Notes under the pieces: generated by a model
What the model saw: the letters and a program-made list of their open reading frames with translations, nothing else
What the model was told of the DNA's origin: nothing
Databases searched by the model: none
Made by a program: the position numbers and the translations under genes
DNA from: Ilumatobacteraceae bacterium
GTDB taxonomy: Bacteria; Actinomycetota; Acidimicrobiia; Acidimicrobiales; Ilumatobacteraceae
NCBI GenBank assembly: GCA_025463305.1
Contig: JAOBWK010000038.1
Coordinates: 1 to 61,338 of the forward strand
Direction of reading: 5' to 3'
DNA length: 61,338 bases
In this document: positions 15,229 through 25,261 of the stretch, piece after piece
Layout of the letters: each line of letters opens with the position of its first letter
Numbering within the stretch: position 1 is the stretch's first letter

Positions 15229-16050
15229 GTGAGCACATCGTTGCAAGAGTTCCGATCCGCGCGTCGCACGGCGGTCACCGCTCCCCGTGGACCGCTGGCG
15301 TACGTGTGGAGCGAGTTCGTCACCGAGGACGAACAGCACGTCGAGGGCGCGCCCGGCCGTTGGTCGCCGCTGCCGGATGGCCGACCGGGCCTGCGGGTGC
15401 GGGCCGAGCAGACTGATGGCATCCGTCTCGGTGACGTGATCGTCGATGGCGAGGCGACGCTGTTCGCCAGCGAGGTCGACGGTCCCTCCGTCGCAGTGTT
15501 CCCCGACGGCTCCGAGGGCGTGGCCTTCAGTCCCGACGGCAAGCGGTACATGTTGCGGGTGTGGAACCCGGCGTCGCCGTGGGCGCAACGCTTCCACGAC
15601 ATCGCTGCGTTCCCCGAGGATCCCGACTGGGTGGTCGAGGCCACCGTCACGCCCATCGCCGTCGGCAGCACGATGCCCATCGACCGCACCCGTGAGGCGT
15701 TGCCGGTCGACACGCCGGCGCTTGCCACGCTCGAGTTCAGCAAGGACGGCGCGACGTACCGGTTGGTGGCCACCGTGCCCGGGCCCGAGCCGGACGAGAT
15801 CCTCGTCCACTTCCGCGACGGAACGAGCGGGACCGAGTCCTACGGCGCGGGCCGGGCGCTCTGGCTCGATCTCGACGACGTCGCCGTGCCCGGCGTGATC
15901 ACGCTCGACTTCAACCGCGCCACGCTGATGCCGTGCTCGTTCAGCCGGGCGTGGAACTGCCCGCTTCCGCCACGCGAGAACACGCTGCCGGTGCCCGTGC
16001 GCGCCGGCGAACGGCATGCCGTTGACGTGGCCGGCGATGCGCTGCTCTGA
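15229..16050 (+). CDS. DUF1684 family protein
   Basis: A protein of 273 residues, GTG start. The conserved C-terminal phrase of DUF1684 is present: VITLDFNRATLMPCSFSRAW then NCPLPPRENTLPVPVRAGE. The usual version is DFNxAYNPxCAF...CPLPPxENRLPxxIxAGE, so the cysteine pair is kept. The middle has the beta-rich RLVATVPGPEPDEILVHFRD segment. Function is unknown for the whole family. It could be co-transcribed with the VOC gene before it and the LLM oxidoreductase after it. Confidence 0.82.
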   Translation: MSTSLQEFRSARRTAVTAPRGPLAYVWSEFVTEDEQHVEGAPGRWSPLPDGRPGLRVRAEQTDGIRLGDVIVDGEATLFASEVDGPSVAVFPDGSEGVAFSPDGKRYMLRVWNPASPWAQRFHDIAAFPEDPDWVVEATVTPIAVGSTMPIDRTREALPVDTPALATLEFSKDGATYRLVATVPGPEPDEILVHFRDGTSGTESYGAGRALWLDLDDVAVPGVITLDFNRATLMPCSFSRAWNCPLPPRENTLPVPVRAGERHAVDVAGDALL

Positions 16051-16098
16051 GGCGTTGGTGTGTGCTCGACGGGCGGATGAAATGCGGAGGACCGATCG

Positions 16099-17115
16099 GT
16101 GGTTGTGCACAGCATGAGTTCCCCGTCCGTGCCCCTGTCCATCCTCGATCTCGCCATCGTCGGTCGTGGCGAGTCCGTGCGCGAAGGCCTCGATGCGACG
16201 GTCGCGATCGCCCAGCGAGCCGAAGCGCGTGGGTTCCGCCGCGTCTGGTACGCCGAGCACCACAACATGACCTCGATCGCGTCCTCGGCCACCAGCGTGC
16301 TGATCGCCCACGTCGCCGCGCACACGTCCACGATCCGGCTGGGCTCCGGCGGCATCATGCTGCCCAACCACTCGCCGCTGCAGATCGCCGAGCAGTTCGG
16401 CACGCTCGAGACGTTGCACCCGGGCCGCATCGACCTCGGGCTCGGGCGTGCACCGGGCAGTGATCAGGCGACGATGCGGGCGATGCGCCGCGATCCGATG
16501 TCCTCGGACTCGTTCCCGCAGGACGTGCTCGAGCTGCAGGGCTTCCTCACCGGCCGCACCCGCATCCCGGGCGTCACTGCCACCCCCGGCGACGGCACCA
16601 ACGTCCCGCTCTACATGCTCGGTTCGTCGCTGTTCGGTGCCAAGCTCGCCGCTGCGCTCGGTCTGCCGTACGCGTTCGCGTCGCACTTCTCGCCGGCCGG
16701 TTTGCAGGAGGCCGTGGCCACGTACCGTCGCGAGTTCCGCCCCTCGGAGCAGCTCGCCGAGCCGTACGTGATGGCCGCCGTCAACGTGATCGCCGCCGAC
16801 ACCCACGATGAGGCGCTCGAGCAGCAGCTCGTGGTGAGCCGGTTCCGCGTCGCCCGGTTCCTCGGCGGCAACCGCGAGTTCACCGACGCCGAGGCCGACT
16901 CGATCCTGGCGTCGCCGCAGGGCCGCCAGGTCATCCAGATGATGCACTACTCAGCGGTCGGCGATCCCGAAGAGGTCGGCGCGTACCTCGACGACTTCGT
17001 CGGGCACGCCGATGCCGACGAGCTGATCGTCGTCCTCGCCTCACCCACCCTGGAGTCCCGTCTGCACACCCTCGACCTCGTCGCCCCAGACCGCCAGCTC
17101 AGCCAGCAACACTGA
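16099..17115 (+). CDS. LLM-class flavin-dependent oxidoreductase
   Basis: A TIM-barrel protein of 338 residues of the bacterial luciferase-like family, in the 'alkanal monooxygenase-like' group: [80 protein letters not shown] and LGRAPGxD are signatures of the group, which usually uses FMNH2. The GTG at 16099 has GGAGG eight bases upstream; an ATG at 16114 is the alternative. The gene ends 16 bases from the convergent RHS gene. Confidence 0.88.
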   Translation: MVVHSMSSPSVPLSILDLAIVGRGESVREGLDATVAIAQRAEARGFRRVWYAEHHNMTSIASSATSVLIAHVAAHTSTIRLGSGGIMLPNHSPLQIAEQFGTLETLHPGRIDLGLGRAPGSDQATMRAMRRDPMSSDSFPQDVLELQGFLTGRTRIPGVTATPGDGTNVPLYMLGSSLFGAKLAAALGLPYAFASHFSPAGLQEAVATYRREFRPSEQLAEPYVMAAVNVIAADTHDEALEQQLVVSRFRVARFLGGNREFTDAEADSILASPQGRQVIQMMHYSAVGDPEEVGAYLDDFVGHADADELIVVLASPTLESRLHTLDLVAPDRQLSQQH

Positions 17116-17131
17116 GCGGGCGGTCGGGTGA

Positions 17132-18545
17132 TCAGAACAGGCTGCTGAAGAAGTCGGCGACGTCGTTGCCGAAGTCGGTGAAAGCGCCGCCGATGGCAGC
17201 GATGGTGGCAGAGTTGAAGCCGAGGCTGGAGAGCACCCCGCCGATGGCGTCGGCGGCCTCGTGGAACGTGTTCGTCAAGACGTCCGCGATCTGCGATGCC
17301 AGGGCACCGATCGACTGCAGCAGCTGAGCCACGGCTGCGGCCGCCTGGCCGAACACGCTCTGCAGCACGCCGCCGATCTGGGCGATCGAGTAGCCGATGT
17401 TCTGGAAGATCTGGGCAACGGCTGCGGCCGCCTGGCCGTACACGTTCTGCAGCGCGCTGGCGATCTGGTTGATGTCGTCGCCGAGGCCCTTGAGGATCGA
17501 TGCAACGGCCTGCGCCGCCTCGCCGTATGCGGACTGCAGCGCCGCGGCGACATCGGCGACGGCGAACCCGATCGACTGCAGGGTGGCAGCCGCCGCCGCG
17601 TCGATACTGCCGACCACGCTCTTCAGCGCGCTCGCCACGTCGGCGGCGACGTAGCCGATGTTCTTCAACGTCTGGGCCATCGCCGTGGCCACCTCGCCGT
17701 ACGCCGTCGTGAGCGCAAGGCCGACGTCGCTCACGAGGTATCCGGCACCCTTCAGCAGGGCGGCCGCGCCGTCGGCCAGCTGGCTGTACACGTGGCTGAG
17801 CGCGGTGGCCACCTGGGCCACGGTGTACGACAGGTTCTTGAGGATCTGCGTCACCGCAGCCGCCGTGGCGGCGTAGGCCGAACTCAGGGCGCTCGCCACC
17901 TGATCGGCGATGAACCCGACGGCCTTCAGCGCGCTCGCCGCGGCCGCGGCGGCGTCGTTGTAGACGCTCTGCAGCGCGGTGGCGATCTGCCCGACGGCGT
18001 ACTGGGCGAACTGGAGCGCCGCCGCAGCTGCCTGGTCGGCCAGGTGGTACAGGTCGCGCAGCGCGCCGGCCACCTGCTGCACGGTGTAGTTCAGCGACTT
18101 CAGCACCGTCGCCGCTGCGTTGTCGACGAGGTCGAGCACGTCCTGCAACGCCCCGACGATCTGACCGACGGCGTAGCCGGCGTTCTGCAGGAACCCGGCG
18201 ATGGCCGCTGCGGTCTGGTTGTAGGCGGTCTCGAGCGCGTCGGCCACCTCGTCGACGGTGTAGCCCACGTTCGCCAGCAGCTGGGTCACGCCGGCCGCCG
18301 TCGTCGCGTAGGCGTCCGAGAGCGCCGACGCGACGGCGTTCGCGGCGTTCGTGAAGGTGTTCTTCAACAGCGTCGCGGCCTGGGTCGCGGTCTGCTGGAA
18401 CACGTTGGCGAGAGCTTCGGCGGCGCCCTTGATGTCGTAGCCGAGGCCGATCAGTCCGGCGACGGCCTGGGCGGCGCCCTCCTTGAAGGTGTTGGCCAGG
18501 ACGGTGGCCATCTGGGCGGCCGTGTAGCCGGCGTCGTTGAGTGTG
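17132..18545 (-). repeat. Sixteen tandem 29-residue helical repeats (87 bases each)
   Basis: Coding repeats at the C-terminal end of the RHS protein. The unit reads roughly (L/I)LKNxGYxVxQVAxALxxxYxxAAxAVAQ. Good copies are ILKNLSYTVAQVATALSHVY and TLQSIGFAVADVAAALQSAY. Repeats 3 and 13 have degenerate cores, and the last is extended to FFSSLF at the stop. The pattern predicts two amphipathic helices per unit, stacked as a solenoid. Copies differ at many codons, so the array is old or under diversifying pressure, not a recent DNA duplication. Confidence 0.85.
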
Positions 18546-21500
18546 TCGAGCGCGGTCTGGAAGCCGCTCGAGACGGCCTCGGTGGCCTGGTTGAACCCGC
18601 TCGTGAGCACGCCGATGGCGTGGGTCGTCGAGTTGGCGATGTCGTTGGCGACGCCAACTGCGTAGTCGGCGACTGCGGTCGCCACCGGGCTCAGCGCCGC
18701 GTCGGCCTGCTCGCTGATGTCGATGATGCCGGCCACGATGTCGGGTCCGTAGGTGGAGATCACGAACTCGAGTCCGGCGCTGAGCACGGCGCCGGCGATC
18801 GGGCACAGCGAGGCGCCCAGCCCCTCGGTCACGAAGGTGCACCCGACGGTGAACCCGACGTTGACGGCGAGGCCGACCGCCGAGCCGACGCACTTCTGCA
18901 CCGTGCCGTTCTGGCAGTTGTCGATGGTGATGTACGTCTGCAGCGCGATGGCGGCGTAGCCGAGCGCCTTCCCGGCGAACTTGAGGTTCGCCGCCGCGGC
19001 GCCGTCCTTGAACTCCTCGCTGAAGGCGGAGGCGATCTTCACGCCGACCTTGATGCTGACGCCCAGCCCGATGAGGCCGAGCTTGGCGTCGTAGACGTCG
19101 TTCGACTGCTCGGTCGACTGGCCGCGGAACACGCTCTGCACCGACACGGTCGGCGTGGTGCCGGTCGGGTCGGTGAGGTACGTGGGGCGGTTGCGGACGA
19201 ACGCGTACGCCGACACGACGGGGATGCCGACGCCGGTCTCCATCGGCTCACGTTGGGTGAACCGTCCGGTCGAGGGGTCGTAGTTGCGCGCGCCCATGTC
19301 GTACAGGCCCGTGGTGGGGTCGAGCAGCTGACCCTGGAACAGCAGGTCCGCGGCGCTGGCCGCTGGTCCGGTGGCGGTGACGACGCCGAACGCGTTGTAC
19401 GTGTACGCGGCCACCACGTCGCCGTGGCTGTTCGTCAGCTGATCGGTGGTGCCCAGCGGATCGAGGTGGAAGAAGTACGTGTCGGTCGGCGTCTGCACGG
19501 CCACCGGTCCGTCGCCGTGGAAGTAGCGGCGCGTGGTGGCGCCGCCGACGGTCTCGAGCGCGAGCTGCGGCGTGTGGTTGAGCGGATCCCAGACGTACTT
19601 CGTCGCCGTGCCGTTCTCGGTGCGGGTGATGCGGTTGCCGTCGCCGTCGTAGGTGTAGGTGACCGTCGAACGCGCACCGGCAGTCGACACCGTCGCGGTG
19701 GCCAGGCGGCCCGCAGAGTCGTAGGCGTAGGTGTTCGTCCCGGCCGCGCTGGTCGAGCTCGTCACCGCGCCGCTGCGGTCGTAGGTCCACGCCGTCGCCG
19801 GCCCGAACTGGGCAGCGATCTGGTCGGCGTTGCCGGGCACGTACGTGGCGCCGGCCATCGACGTGATGTTGCCGACCCGGTCGTAGCCGATCGACACACC
19901 CGGCACGGTGGGTGCGGTGATGGGCGTGCCGGCGGGCTGCGGGGTGTCGAGCGTGAACGTCGTCGGGCTCGGGACGGCCCCGACCGACGCCGGTGCGGAC
20001 GGCGACCCCACCGCGGCGTGCGCAGCGAGTGCGGCCGTGACCGCGGTCGTCGCCGACGAGAAGCCGCTGATCCGGCCGGCCGTGTCGTAGCGGTAGGTGT
20101 TGAGGACGGAGCGCCCACCGCCGGTGGTGCGCTGCGACAGGCGGTTGCCGTTCGCGTCGTAGGTGTAGGTGTCGCCGGCGAGGACGGTGCCGAGGTCCTG
20201 CACCGACTGCGCGGCGACGTTGCCGGCGGCGTCGTAGCTGCGGGTCTGCAGCACGCCGTTGGAGAGCGAGAGCCCGGTCATCCGGCCGCTGTCGTCGCGG
20301 ATGTACGACGCCGCGACGTGCGCGGGTGTGCCGTCGCCCGACGACAGTGACATCAAGGCGCCCGTGTCGTCCAGCCCGTAGTTGATGAGGGTGTTGTCGG
20401 GATAGGTCTCGGCGACCGTGCCGGGGTGCGAGTAGTCGTACGTGAACATCGCGCCGGGCGATCCGGCCGAGGCGAGGTTGCCGCTGGCGTCGTAGGCATA
20501 CGTCGTCGTGGTGCCTCCCGTCGTCACCGAGGTGCGCCGGTCCTGCGCGTCGAACGTCTGGGTGACCGTGATCTTCGGTGCGGTCGGTGACGTGTAGTCG
20601 GTGCGGACCGTGCGGTTCGCGCCGTCGAGCGTCAGCGTCGTCACCCGGCCGGCGGGGTCGGTGGTCGTGTATCGCTGGCCGGCCTCGTCGTTCGCGTACC
20701 GAGTCGTGGCGCCGCCGACCGTCATCGACGTGAGGCGGTTCATGCCGTCGTAGCCGTAGTACGTCATGCCACCGCGACCGTCGGAGCGCTGCACGACGTT
20801 GTCGGACAGGTCGTAGCCGTAGCTGGTGGTGCCGTTGGCGTCGGTGACCGACGTGAGGTTGCCGTGCGCGTTGTACGTGCGCCGCACCACCGCGCCCGTG
20901 GGGTCGGTGACGGCCACGACGTTGCCGACCGGGTCGTACGACGTGAGGGTCGCCGCGCCGTTGCTGGACGAGCGGATCAGCCGGTTGAGGCTGTCGAACT
21001 GGCGGCGGATGATGACGCCGGCACCGTCGTCGATCGCGATCGCGTTGCTGGCGACGTCGAACGTGTAGCGCACGACGCGCCCGGCCGGATCGGTGGTCTG
21101 GACCTCGCGGCCGAGCGCGTCGTAGACGTGGGTCGTCGTGCCGCCCGTCGGCGCGGTCTCGGTGATCACGTTGCCCGACGGGTCGTACGCCTGCACGGTC
21201 TTGGCGCCGGTGGGGGCGGTGCTCGTGCGGGTCAGGGTCGCCTCGTTCCACGCGTACGTGGTGGTGCCCGTGGGCGCGGTGTTGCTGGTGGCGTCGCCGG
21301 AGGCGTCGTACGTGGAGCTGGTCTGCGTCACGGGCGTGGTGGTGCGCAGCAGGTTGCCTGCCTTGTCGTAGTCCCAGCGGGTCGTGAACGCCGCAGCGGC
21401 GCCGGGACGCGAGGTGCCGCGGGCGTCGGTGAACGCGATCTTGTTGCCCGCTTCGTCGTAGGTGGTCAGCGAGCCTGCGCCGTTGAGCGGCACACCGGTC

Positions 21501-24500
21501 CATTCGCGCTCGATCACTCGGCTCTGGTTGCCGGCGAGGTCGTAGGAGAAGTCCTGCCGGCCGGACGGCGTGACGATCGAGACGACCTGGCCGAGGTGGT
21601 CGTAGAGGAGGCGGGTGGAGCCGAAGCCCCATCCGGGCGGCGTGATCGAGGCCAGGTTCGGGCCGTCGTAGTCGTAGAAGACCCGGTTCCCGTCGGCGTC
21701 GGTCTGGGAGATCATGTGGTGTGCGTTGTCGTAGGTGAACTGCACGAGCGACGCCGTCGTCGAGCTGAGCGGTGTCCGCTGGCTGAGCACGTCGCCGGAC
21801 GAGTTGTACGTCATCGTCTGGACGAAGCCGTTGGGGATCTGCGAGGCGATCATGTCGAGCCGGTTGTCGTACGAGAAGCGCGTCACGGCGCCACCCGGGA
21901 ACGCCTGCCGGACGATCACGTTGTTCGAGTACGTGTCCGTGTATGCGGCGTCGGTCAGCTGACCGTTCACCGTCGTGCGCGCGAGGCGGGTGGTCTGCTG
22001 GGTCGCCGGGTTGTACGTGAACGTGTCGCTGGTGTGCTTGGCGCTGCCGGTGGCGGACACGGCCGAGACGCGACCGGTCGTGACGTACGAGACGGTCAGC
22101 CGCGCGTGGCCGAGCGGGTCGCCGATCCGGGTCAGGCGGTTGCTCGCGTACTGGTACGTCCAGACGTTGCCGAGCACATCGATGACCGAGGTGAGCAGGC
22201 CGCCGGTGTAGCCGTACGACACCTCACGCGTCGGCGAGTTGATCTTCGTGACCCGCCCGCTGGTGGACGTGATCGTCACGTCGATCGTGCGCTTGTGGTC
22301 GGTGGTGGCGAGGTGGGCGACCACGCTGGTGGCCGAGGTCCGCGTGAACTGGATGCCGACGCCGTTCGGGCCGACGTAGTCGTCGAGCTGGCCGTTGGTC
22401 ACCTGCCACGAGGTGCCGTCGAAGCGCGTGACGACACAGGTCTTGCCGTTGCCCGTGCACTTGAGCGACGCACGCGCGCCGGCCGGCGGCGTCCAGTCGT
22501 TGCCGCGGGACGACGTGAACACGATCTGCTGGCCGTCTTCGCCGCGCACCGTGGCGGTCGTGCGCGAGGTGTTGAGCGTCACCGACAGATCGAGCAGCGA
22601 CGACCAGCCGGGACCGAAGGCGCCGCCCGTGACGTCGCTGGAGTTGTAGTTGCGCGCGATGACCAACGGTTCGCCGACGGCGGCGACGCTGAGGTCGGTG
22701 ACGCCGTACTGCAGCGCACCGGTGGCGGTGTTGACGTCGTCGGTCACGACGGTGGTGTTGATGCCGTACAGGGAGCCGCCGATGGCCTGAGCGGCGGGCA
22801 TGCCGGTGGGAGCCACCTCGAGCGGCGGGGTGGTGCTGGGCAGGATCGTGAACGGGTTGCTCTCGGCCGTCAGCCCGCCCCACGCGGCCGTCAGCGCATA
22901 CCCAGCGCCGACCTGGTTGACCGCGCATCCGGTGAACGCGGCGACGCCGTTCGCGCCGACAGCCGTCGAGCTCGAGGCGCAGTGGAGCGCTGCGCCGGAC
23001 ACGCCGGTGCCCGCGGTGATCGCGAGCGAGACCGGACCGGGAGCGGACGGAACGGGGTTGCCGCCGGCGTCGGTGACGCTGACGGCCGGCGGGGCAGCGA
23101 ATGTGACGTTGACGGTGCCGCCGACCGGCTGCGTGCTGAAGACGAGCTTGGTCGCGGCGCCGACCGCGACCGGGAAGGCCGGACTGGTCGCCGGGGCGAG
23201 CGTGCCCGACGTGGCGGTGAGGGTGTACGCCGGCGCGGCGCGATCGATCGCACAGCCCGCGAACAGCGCCACACCCGTCGTCGCAGCGATGGTGTTCGAC
23301 GTGCACGCGAGCGTCCCGGGGCCGGTGCCAGTGGTGACGACGAGCGCGATCTGGGCGTTGCTGTCGACGAGGGTGTTGCCGCCCGCGTCTTCGACGGCGA
23401 CGATCGGCTGGACGGCCCACGCCGTGCCGCCGGTGCCGCCGGCCGGGGGAGTGGTGAACGCGAGCTTGGCCGCGGGACCGACCGTGATGTCGAACGAGGT
23501 GCTCATCCCCGTCGCGCTGCTGCCGGCGACCGTGGCCTTCAGCCGGTAGCCGGCGCCGATCGTCGTGATGGCGCACCCGGTGAAGCGGGCGACGCCCGCG
23601 ACGCTGCTGACGGTGTTGCCGCCCGGCTGGCAGGCGAGCGCGGCGCCCGGACGACCGAAGCCGTCGGCGATCGACAGCGTCACCGATCCGTCGGCCAGGT
23701 TGCCGCCCGCGTCGCGGAGCTCGACGATGGGCTGCGCGCCGAACGCCGCACCGCCGAGGCCGCCCGTCGGCGATGTGGTGAACGTCGCAATGGACACGGT
23801 CGCGACGGAGATGCCGAAGGCGCCGCTGGTGGCCGTGAGCGCGCCGACCGTCGCGACGAGCTGGTAACCGGCGCCGAGCTTGTCGACCTTGCAACCGGTG
23901 AAGGCGGCCGAGCCGGCCGTCGCGATCACGGGGTTGACGTCGCACGTGAGGGTCGCTCCGGCGGTGCCCATGCCGGGCTTGATCGACAACGTGACCGGGC
24001 CGGCGACGGGATTGCCGCCGGCGTCGACGAGTTTGACGACGGGTTGCACGCCGAAGGCGACGTTGCTGCTGCCGCCGCCGGGGTTCGTGGAGAAGGACGC
24101 GCCGGCGACCCCACCGGCGGCGACGTCGAACGATGTGCTGACGGCCGAGGTGAGGCCGGAAGCCGTGGCCGTCAACGTGTAGCCGGTGCCGGCCTTGTCC
24201 ACCGCGCAGCCGGCGAACGACGCCAGGCCGTTCGACGCCGCGAGCGGGTCGGTGGTGCAGGTGAGTGCGGCGCCCGCCGTCCCGGTCGCGGCCGTCACCT
24301 TCAGCGTGACCGGCGTGGCGTTGCCCGGCACCGGGTTCCCGGCGGCGTCGACCACGGCAACGACCGGCTGGCCGGCGAGCGTGCTGCCGCCGGCGCCACC
24401 GATCGGCTGGGTGGTGAAGGCCAGAGCCGCAGCGGCTCCGGTCGTGATGTCGAAGGCGGCACTGTTGCCGACCACCTTGTCGTCGACGTCGATGGCGAGC

Positions 24501-25183
24501 AGCTGGTAGCCGGTCGCGGCCCGATCGATCGCGCAGCCGGCGAACGTCGCTATGCCGGCAACGGCCTGGGTGGCGTTCTTGGTGTTCGTGCACGTCAGGA
24601 CTGCGCCGGTGGCACCGGTGCCGGGCTTGACGAGCACGCCGATCTTGGAGGTGTTGGTCGTGATGACCGCACCGTTGCCGTCGACGACCTGGGCCACCGG
24701 CTGGCCGGTCCACGCCGCGCCGCCGGCACCGCCACTCGGCTGGCCGGTGAACTGCACCCACGCCGGGCCGGACACCAGCAGTGAGGCGCTGTCGACCTGC
24801 ACGGCGCCGAGGGTGGCGCGGAGCTTGTACAACCCGCCGTGATCGATCGAGCAGTTCGCGAACGTCGCGGTGCCGGACACCTGGGCGACCGACAGGTTCG
24901 ACGGCGTACCACAGGTCAACGTGCCGGACGGCGTCCCCCCGGCGACCACGAGCGAGAGCACCACGGGATCCGTCGATCCGGTGACGGTGACGACGGGCGC
25001 CGTGGTGAATACGGTGCTGGGCGCGCCGGAGGTGGGCGCCGCGGTGAACGCCAGGGTGACCGGCGGCGGCGTGACGGCCGGAGCGGGTGGTGCGGCGGCG
25101 GCCGGTGATGTCGTCAACTCGACGGCCACCATGCTCATCGCGAGCGCGACGCCCACGACCATCCGTGTGATGCGAAGATTCAT
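17132..25183 (-). CDS. Giant secreted RHS/YD-repeat protein with Ig-like and 29-residue helical repeat arrays
   Basis: A protein of 2,683 residues. A signal peptide (about 1-32) ends in SPAAAAPP. About 45-800 are eight Ig-like repeats. At about 813 a DUF6531-like segment (DDVNTATGALQYGVTDLSV) opens the YD-repeat shell, which runs to the RHS core (about 1890-2005: HLDPLGTTDQLTNSHGDVV, GLYDMGARNYDPSTGRFTQ). The core should cap a cage of YD repeats. In place of the usual short toxin, it is followed by a cysteine-containing hydrophobic region (2005-2210) and sixteen 29-residue repeats to the end. No immunity-like gene follows. ATG 25183 is chosen because it leads directly into the signal peptide, with GGGG upstream. 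Confidence 0.9.
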   Translation of the reverse strand: MNLRITRMVVGVALAMSMVAVELTTSPAAAAPPAPAVTPPPVTLAFTAAPTSGAPSTVFTTAPVVTVTGSTDPVVLSLVVAGGTPSGTLTCGTPSNLSVAQVSGTATFANCSIDHGGLYKLRATLGAVQVDSASLLVSGPAWVQFTGQPSGGAGGAAWTGQPVAQVVDGNGAVITTNTSKIGVLVKPGTGATGAVLTCTNTKNATQAVAGIATFAGCAIDRAATGYQLLAIDVDDKVVGNSAAFDITTGAAAALAFTTQPIGGAGGSTLAGQPVVAVVDAAGNPVPGNATPVTLKVTAATGTAGAALTCTTDPLAASNGLASFAGCAVDKAGTGYTLTATASGLTSAVSTSFDVAAGGVAGASFSTNPGGGSSNVAFGVQPVVKLVDAGGNPVAGPVTLSIKPGMGTAGATLTCDVNPVIATAGSAAFTGCKVDKLGAGYQLVATVGALTATSGAFGISVATVSIATFTTSPTGGLGGAAFGAQPIVELRDAGGNLADGSVTLSIADGFGRPGAALACQPGGNTVSSVAGVARFTGCAITTIGAGYRLKATVAGSSATGMSTSFDITVGPAAKLAFTTPPAGGTGGTAWAVQPIVAVEDAGGNTLVDSNAQIALVVTTGTGPGTLACTSNTIAATTGVALFAGCAIDRAAPAYTLTATSGTLAPATSPAFPVAVGAATKLVFSTQPVGGTVNVTFAAPPAVSVTDAGGNPVPSAPGPVSLAITAGTGVSGAALHCASSSTAVGANGVAAFTGCAVNQVGAGYALTAAWGGLTAESNPFTILPSTTPPLEVAPTGMPAAQAIGGSLYGINTTVVTDDVNTATGALQYGVTDLSVAAVGEPLVIARNYNSSDVTGGAFGPGWSSLLDLSVTLNTSRTTATVRGEDGQQIVFTSSRGNDWTPPAGARASLKCTGNGKTCVVTRFDGTSWQVTNGQLDDYVGPNGVGIQFTRTSATSVVAHLATTDHKRTIDVTITSTSGRVTKINSPTREVSYGYTGGLLTSVIDVLGNVWTYQYASNRLTRIGDPLGHARLTVSYVTTGRVSAVSATGSAKHTSDTFTYNPATQQTTRLARTTVNGQLTDAAYTDTYSNNVIVRQAFPGGAVTRFSYDNRLDMIASQIPNGFVQTMTYNSSGDVLSQRTPLSSTTASLVQFTYDNAHHMISQTDADGNRVFYDYDGPNLASITPPGWGFGSTRLLYDHLGQVVSIVTPSGRQDFSYDLAGNQSRVIEREWTGVPLNGAGSLTTYDEAGNKIAFTDARGTSRPGAAAAFTTRWDYDKAGNLLRTTTPVTQTSSTYDASGDATSNTAPTGTTTYAWNEATLTRTSTAPTGAKTVQAYDPSGNVITETAPTGGTTTHVYDALGREVQTTDPAGRVVRYTFDVASNAIAIDDGAGVIIRRQFDSLNRLIRSSSNGAATLTSYDPVGNVVAVTDPTGAVVRRTYNAHGNLTSVTDANGTTSYGYDLSDNVVQRSDGRGGMTYYGYDGMNRLTSMTVGGATTRYANDEAGQRYTTTDPAGRVTTLTLDGANRTVRTDYTSPTAPKITVTQTFDAQDRRTSVTTGGTTTTYAYDASGNLASAGSPGAMFTYDYSHPGTVAETYPDNTLINYGLDDTGALMSLSSGDGTPAHVAASYIRDDSGRMTGLSLSNGVLQTRSYDAAGNVAAQSVQDLGTVLAGDTYTYDANGNRLSQRTTGGGRSVLNTYRYDTAGRISGFSSATTAVTAALAAHAAVGSPSAPASVGAVPSPTTFTLDTPQPAGTPITAPTVPGVSIGYDRVGNITSMAGATYVPGNADQIAAQFGPATAWTYDRSGAVTSSTSAAGTNTYAYDSAGRLATATVSTAGARSTVTYTYDGDGNRITRTENGTATKYVWDPLNHTPQLALETVGGATTRRYFHGDGPVAVQTPTDTYFFHLDPLGTTDQLTNSHGDVVAAYTYNAFGVVTATGPAASAADLLFQGQLLDPTTGLYDMGARNYDPSTGRFTQREPMETGVGIPVVSAYAFVRNRPTYLTDPTGTTPTVSVQSVFRGQSTEQSNDVYDAKLGLIGLGVSIKVGVKIASAFSEEFKDGAAAANLKFAGKALGYAAIALQTYITIDNCQNGTVQKCVGSAVGLAVNVGFTVGCTFVTEGLGASLCPIAGAVLSAGLEFVISTYGPDIVAGIIDISEQADAALSPVATAVADYAVGVANDIANSTTHAIGVLTSGFNQATEAVSSGFQTALDTLNDAGYTAAQMATVLANTFKEGAAQAVAGLIGLGYDIKGAAEALANVFQQTATQAATLLKNTFTNAANAVASALSDAYATTAAGVTQLLANVGYTVDEVADALETAYNQTAAAIAGFLQNAGYAVGQIVGALQDVLDLVDNAAATVLKSLNYTVQQVAGALRDLYHLADQAAAAALQFAQYAVGQIATALQSVYNDAAAAAASALKAVGFIADQVASALSSAYAATAAAVTQILKNLSYTVAQVATALSHVYSQLADGAAALLKGAGYLVSDVGLALTTAYGEVATAMAQTLKNIGYVAADVASALKSVVGSIDAAAAATLQSIGFAVADVAAALQSAYGEAAQAVASILKGLGDDINQIASALQNVYGQAAAAVAQIFQNIGYSIAQIGGVLQSVFGQAAAAVAQLLQSIGALASQIADVLTNTFHEAADAIGGVLSSLGFNSATIAAIGGAFTDFGNDVADFFSSLF
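22800..25050 (-). repeat. Eight tandem Ig-like repeats of about 95-110 residues
   Basis: Coding repeats at the N-terminal end of the RHS protein. Each has FxxxPxGG, a (V/I)VAVxDAxGNPV strand, GAxLTC near the middle and FxGCxxDxxGxGYxLxAT near the end. The two cysteines (LTC and GC) recur in every unit and probably form one disulfide per domain, as expected outside the cell. They look like surface stalk domains. Confidence 0.85.
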
Positions 25184-25261
25184 GTGGCGCGCCCCGTCCC
25201 CCGACGCCACGACATCCGTGGCGAAGTCGCGCAAACCTAGTGATCGGGCCGACCCCGCGCG

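Noticed and set aside
17132..19180. A polymorphic toxin with an immunity gene at the end of the RHS protein.
   Set aside because: The region after the core is a hydrophobic linker and a helical repeat array with no nuclease, deaminase or other toxin motif, and the next gene downstream is convergent and metabolic.
20864..24784. A plus-strand open frame of 1,306 codons opposite the RHS gene.
   Set aside because: Composition is Arg/Gly/Val-rich with no domain or repeats of its own. It is antisense to clear RHS and Ig-like coding sequence; long shadow frames are normal at this GC content.
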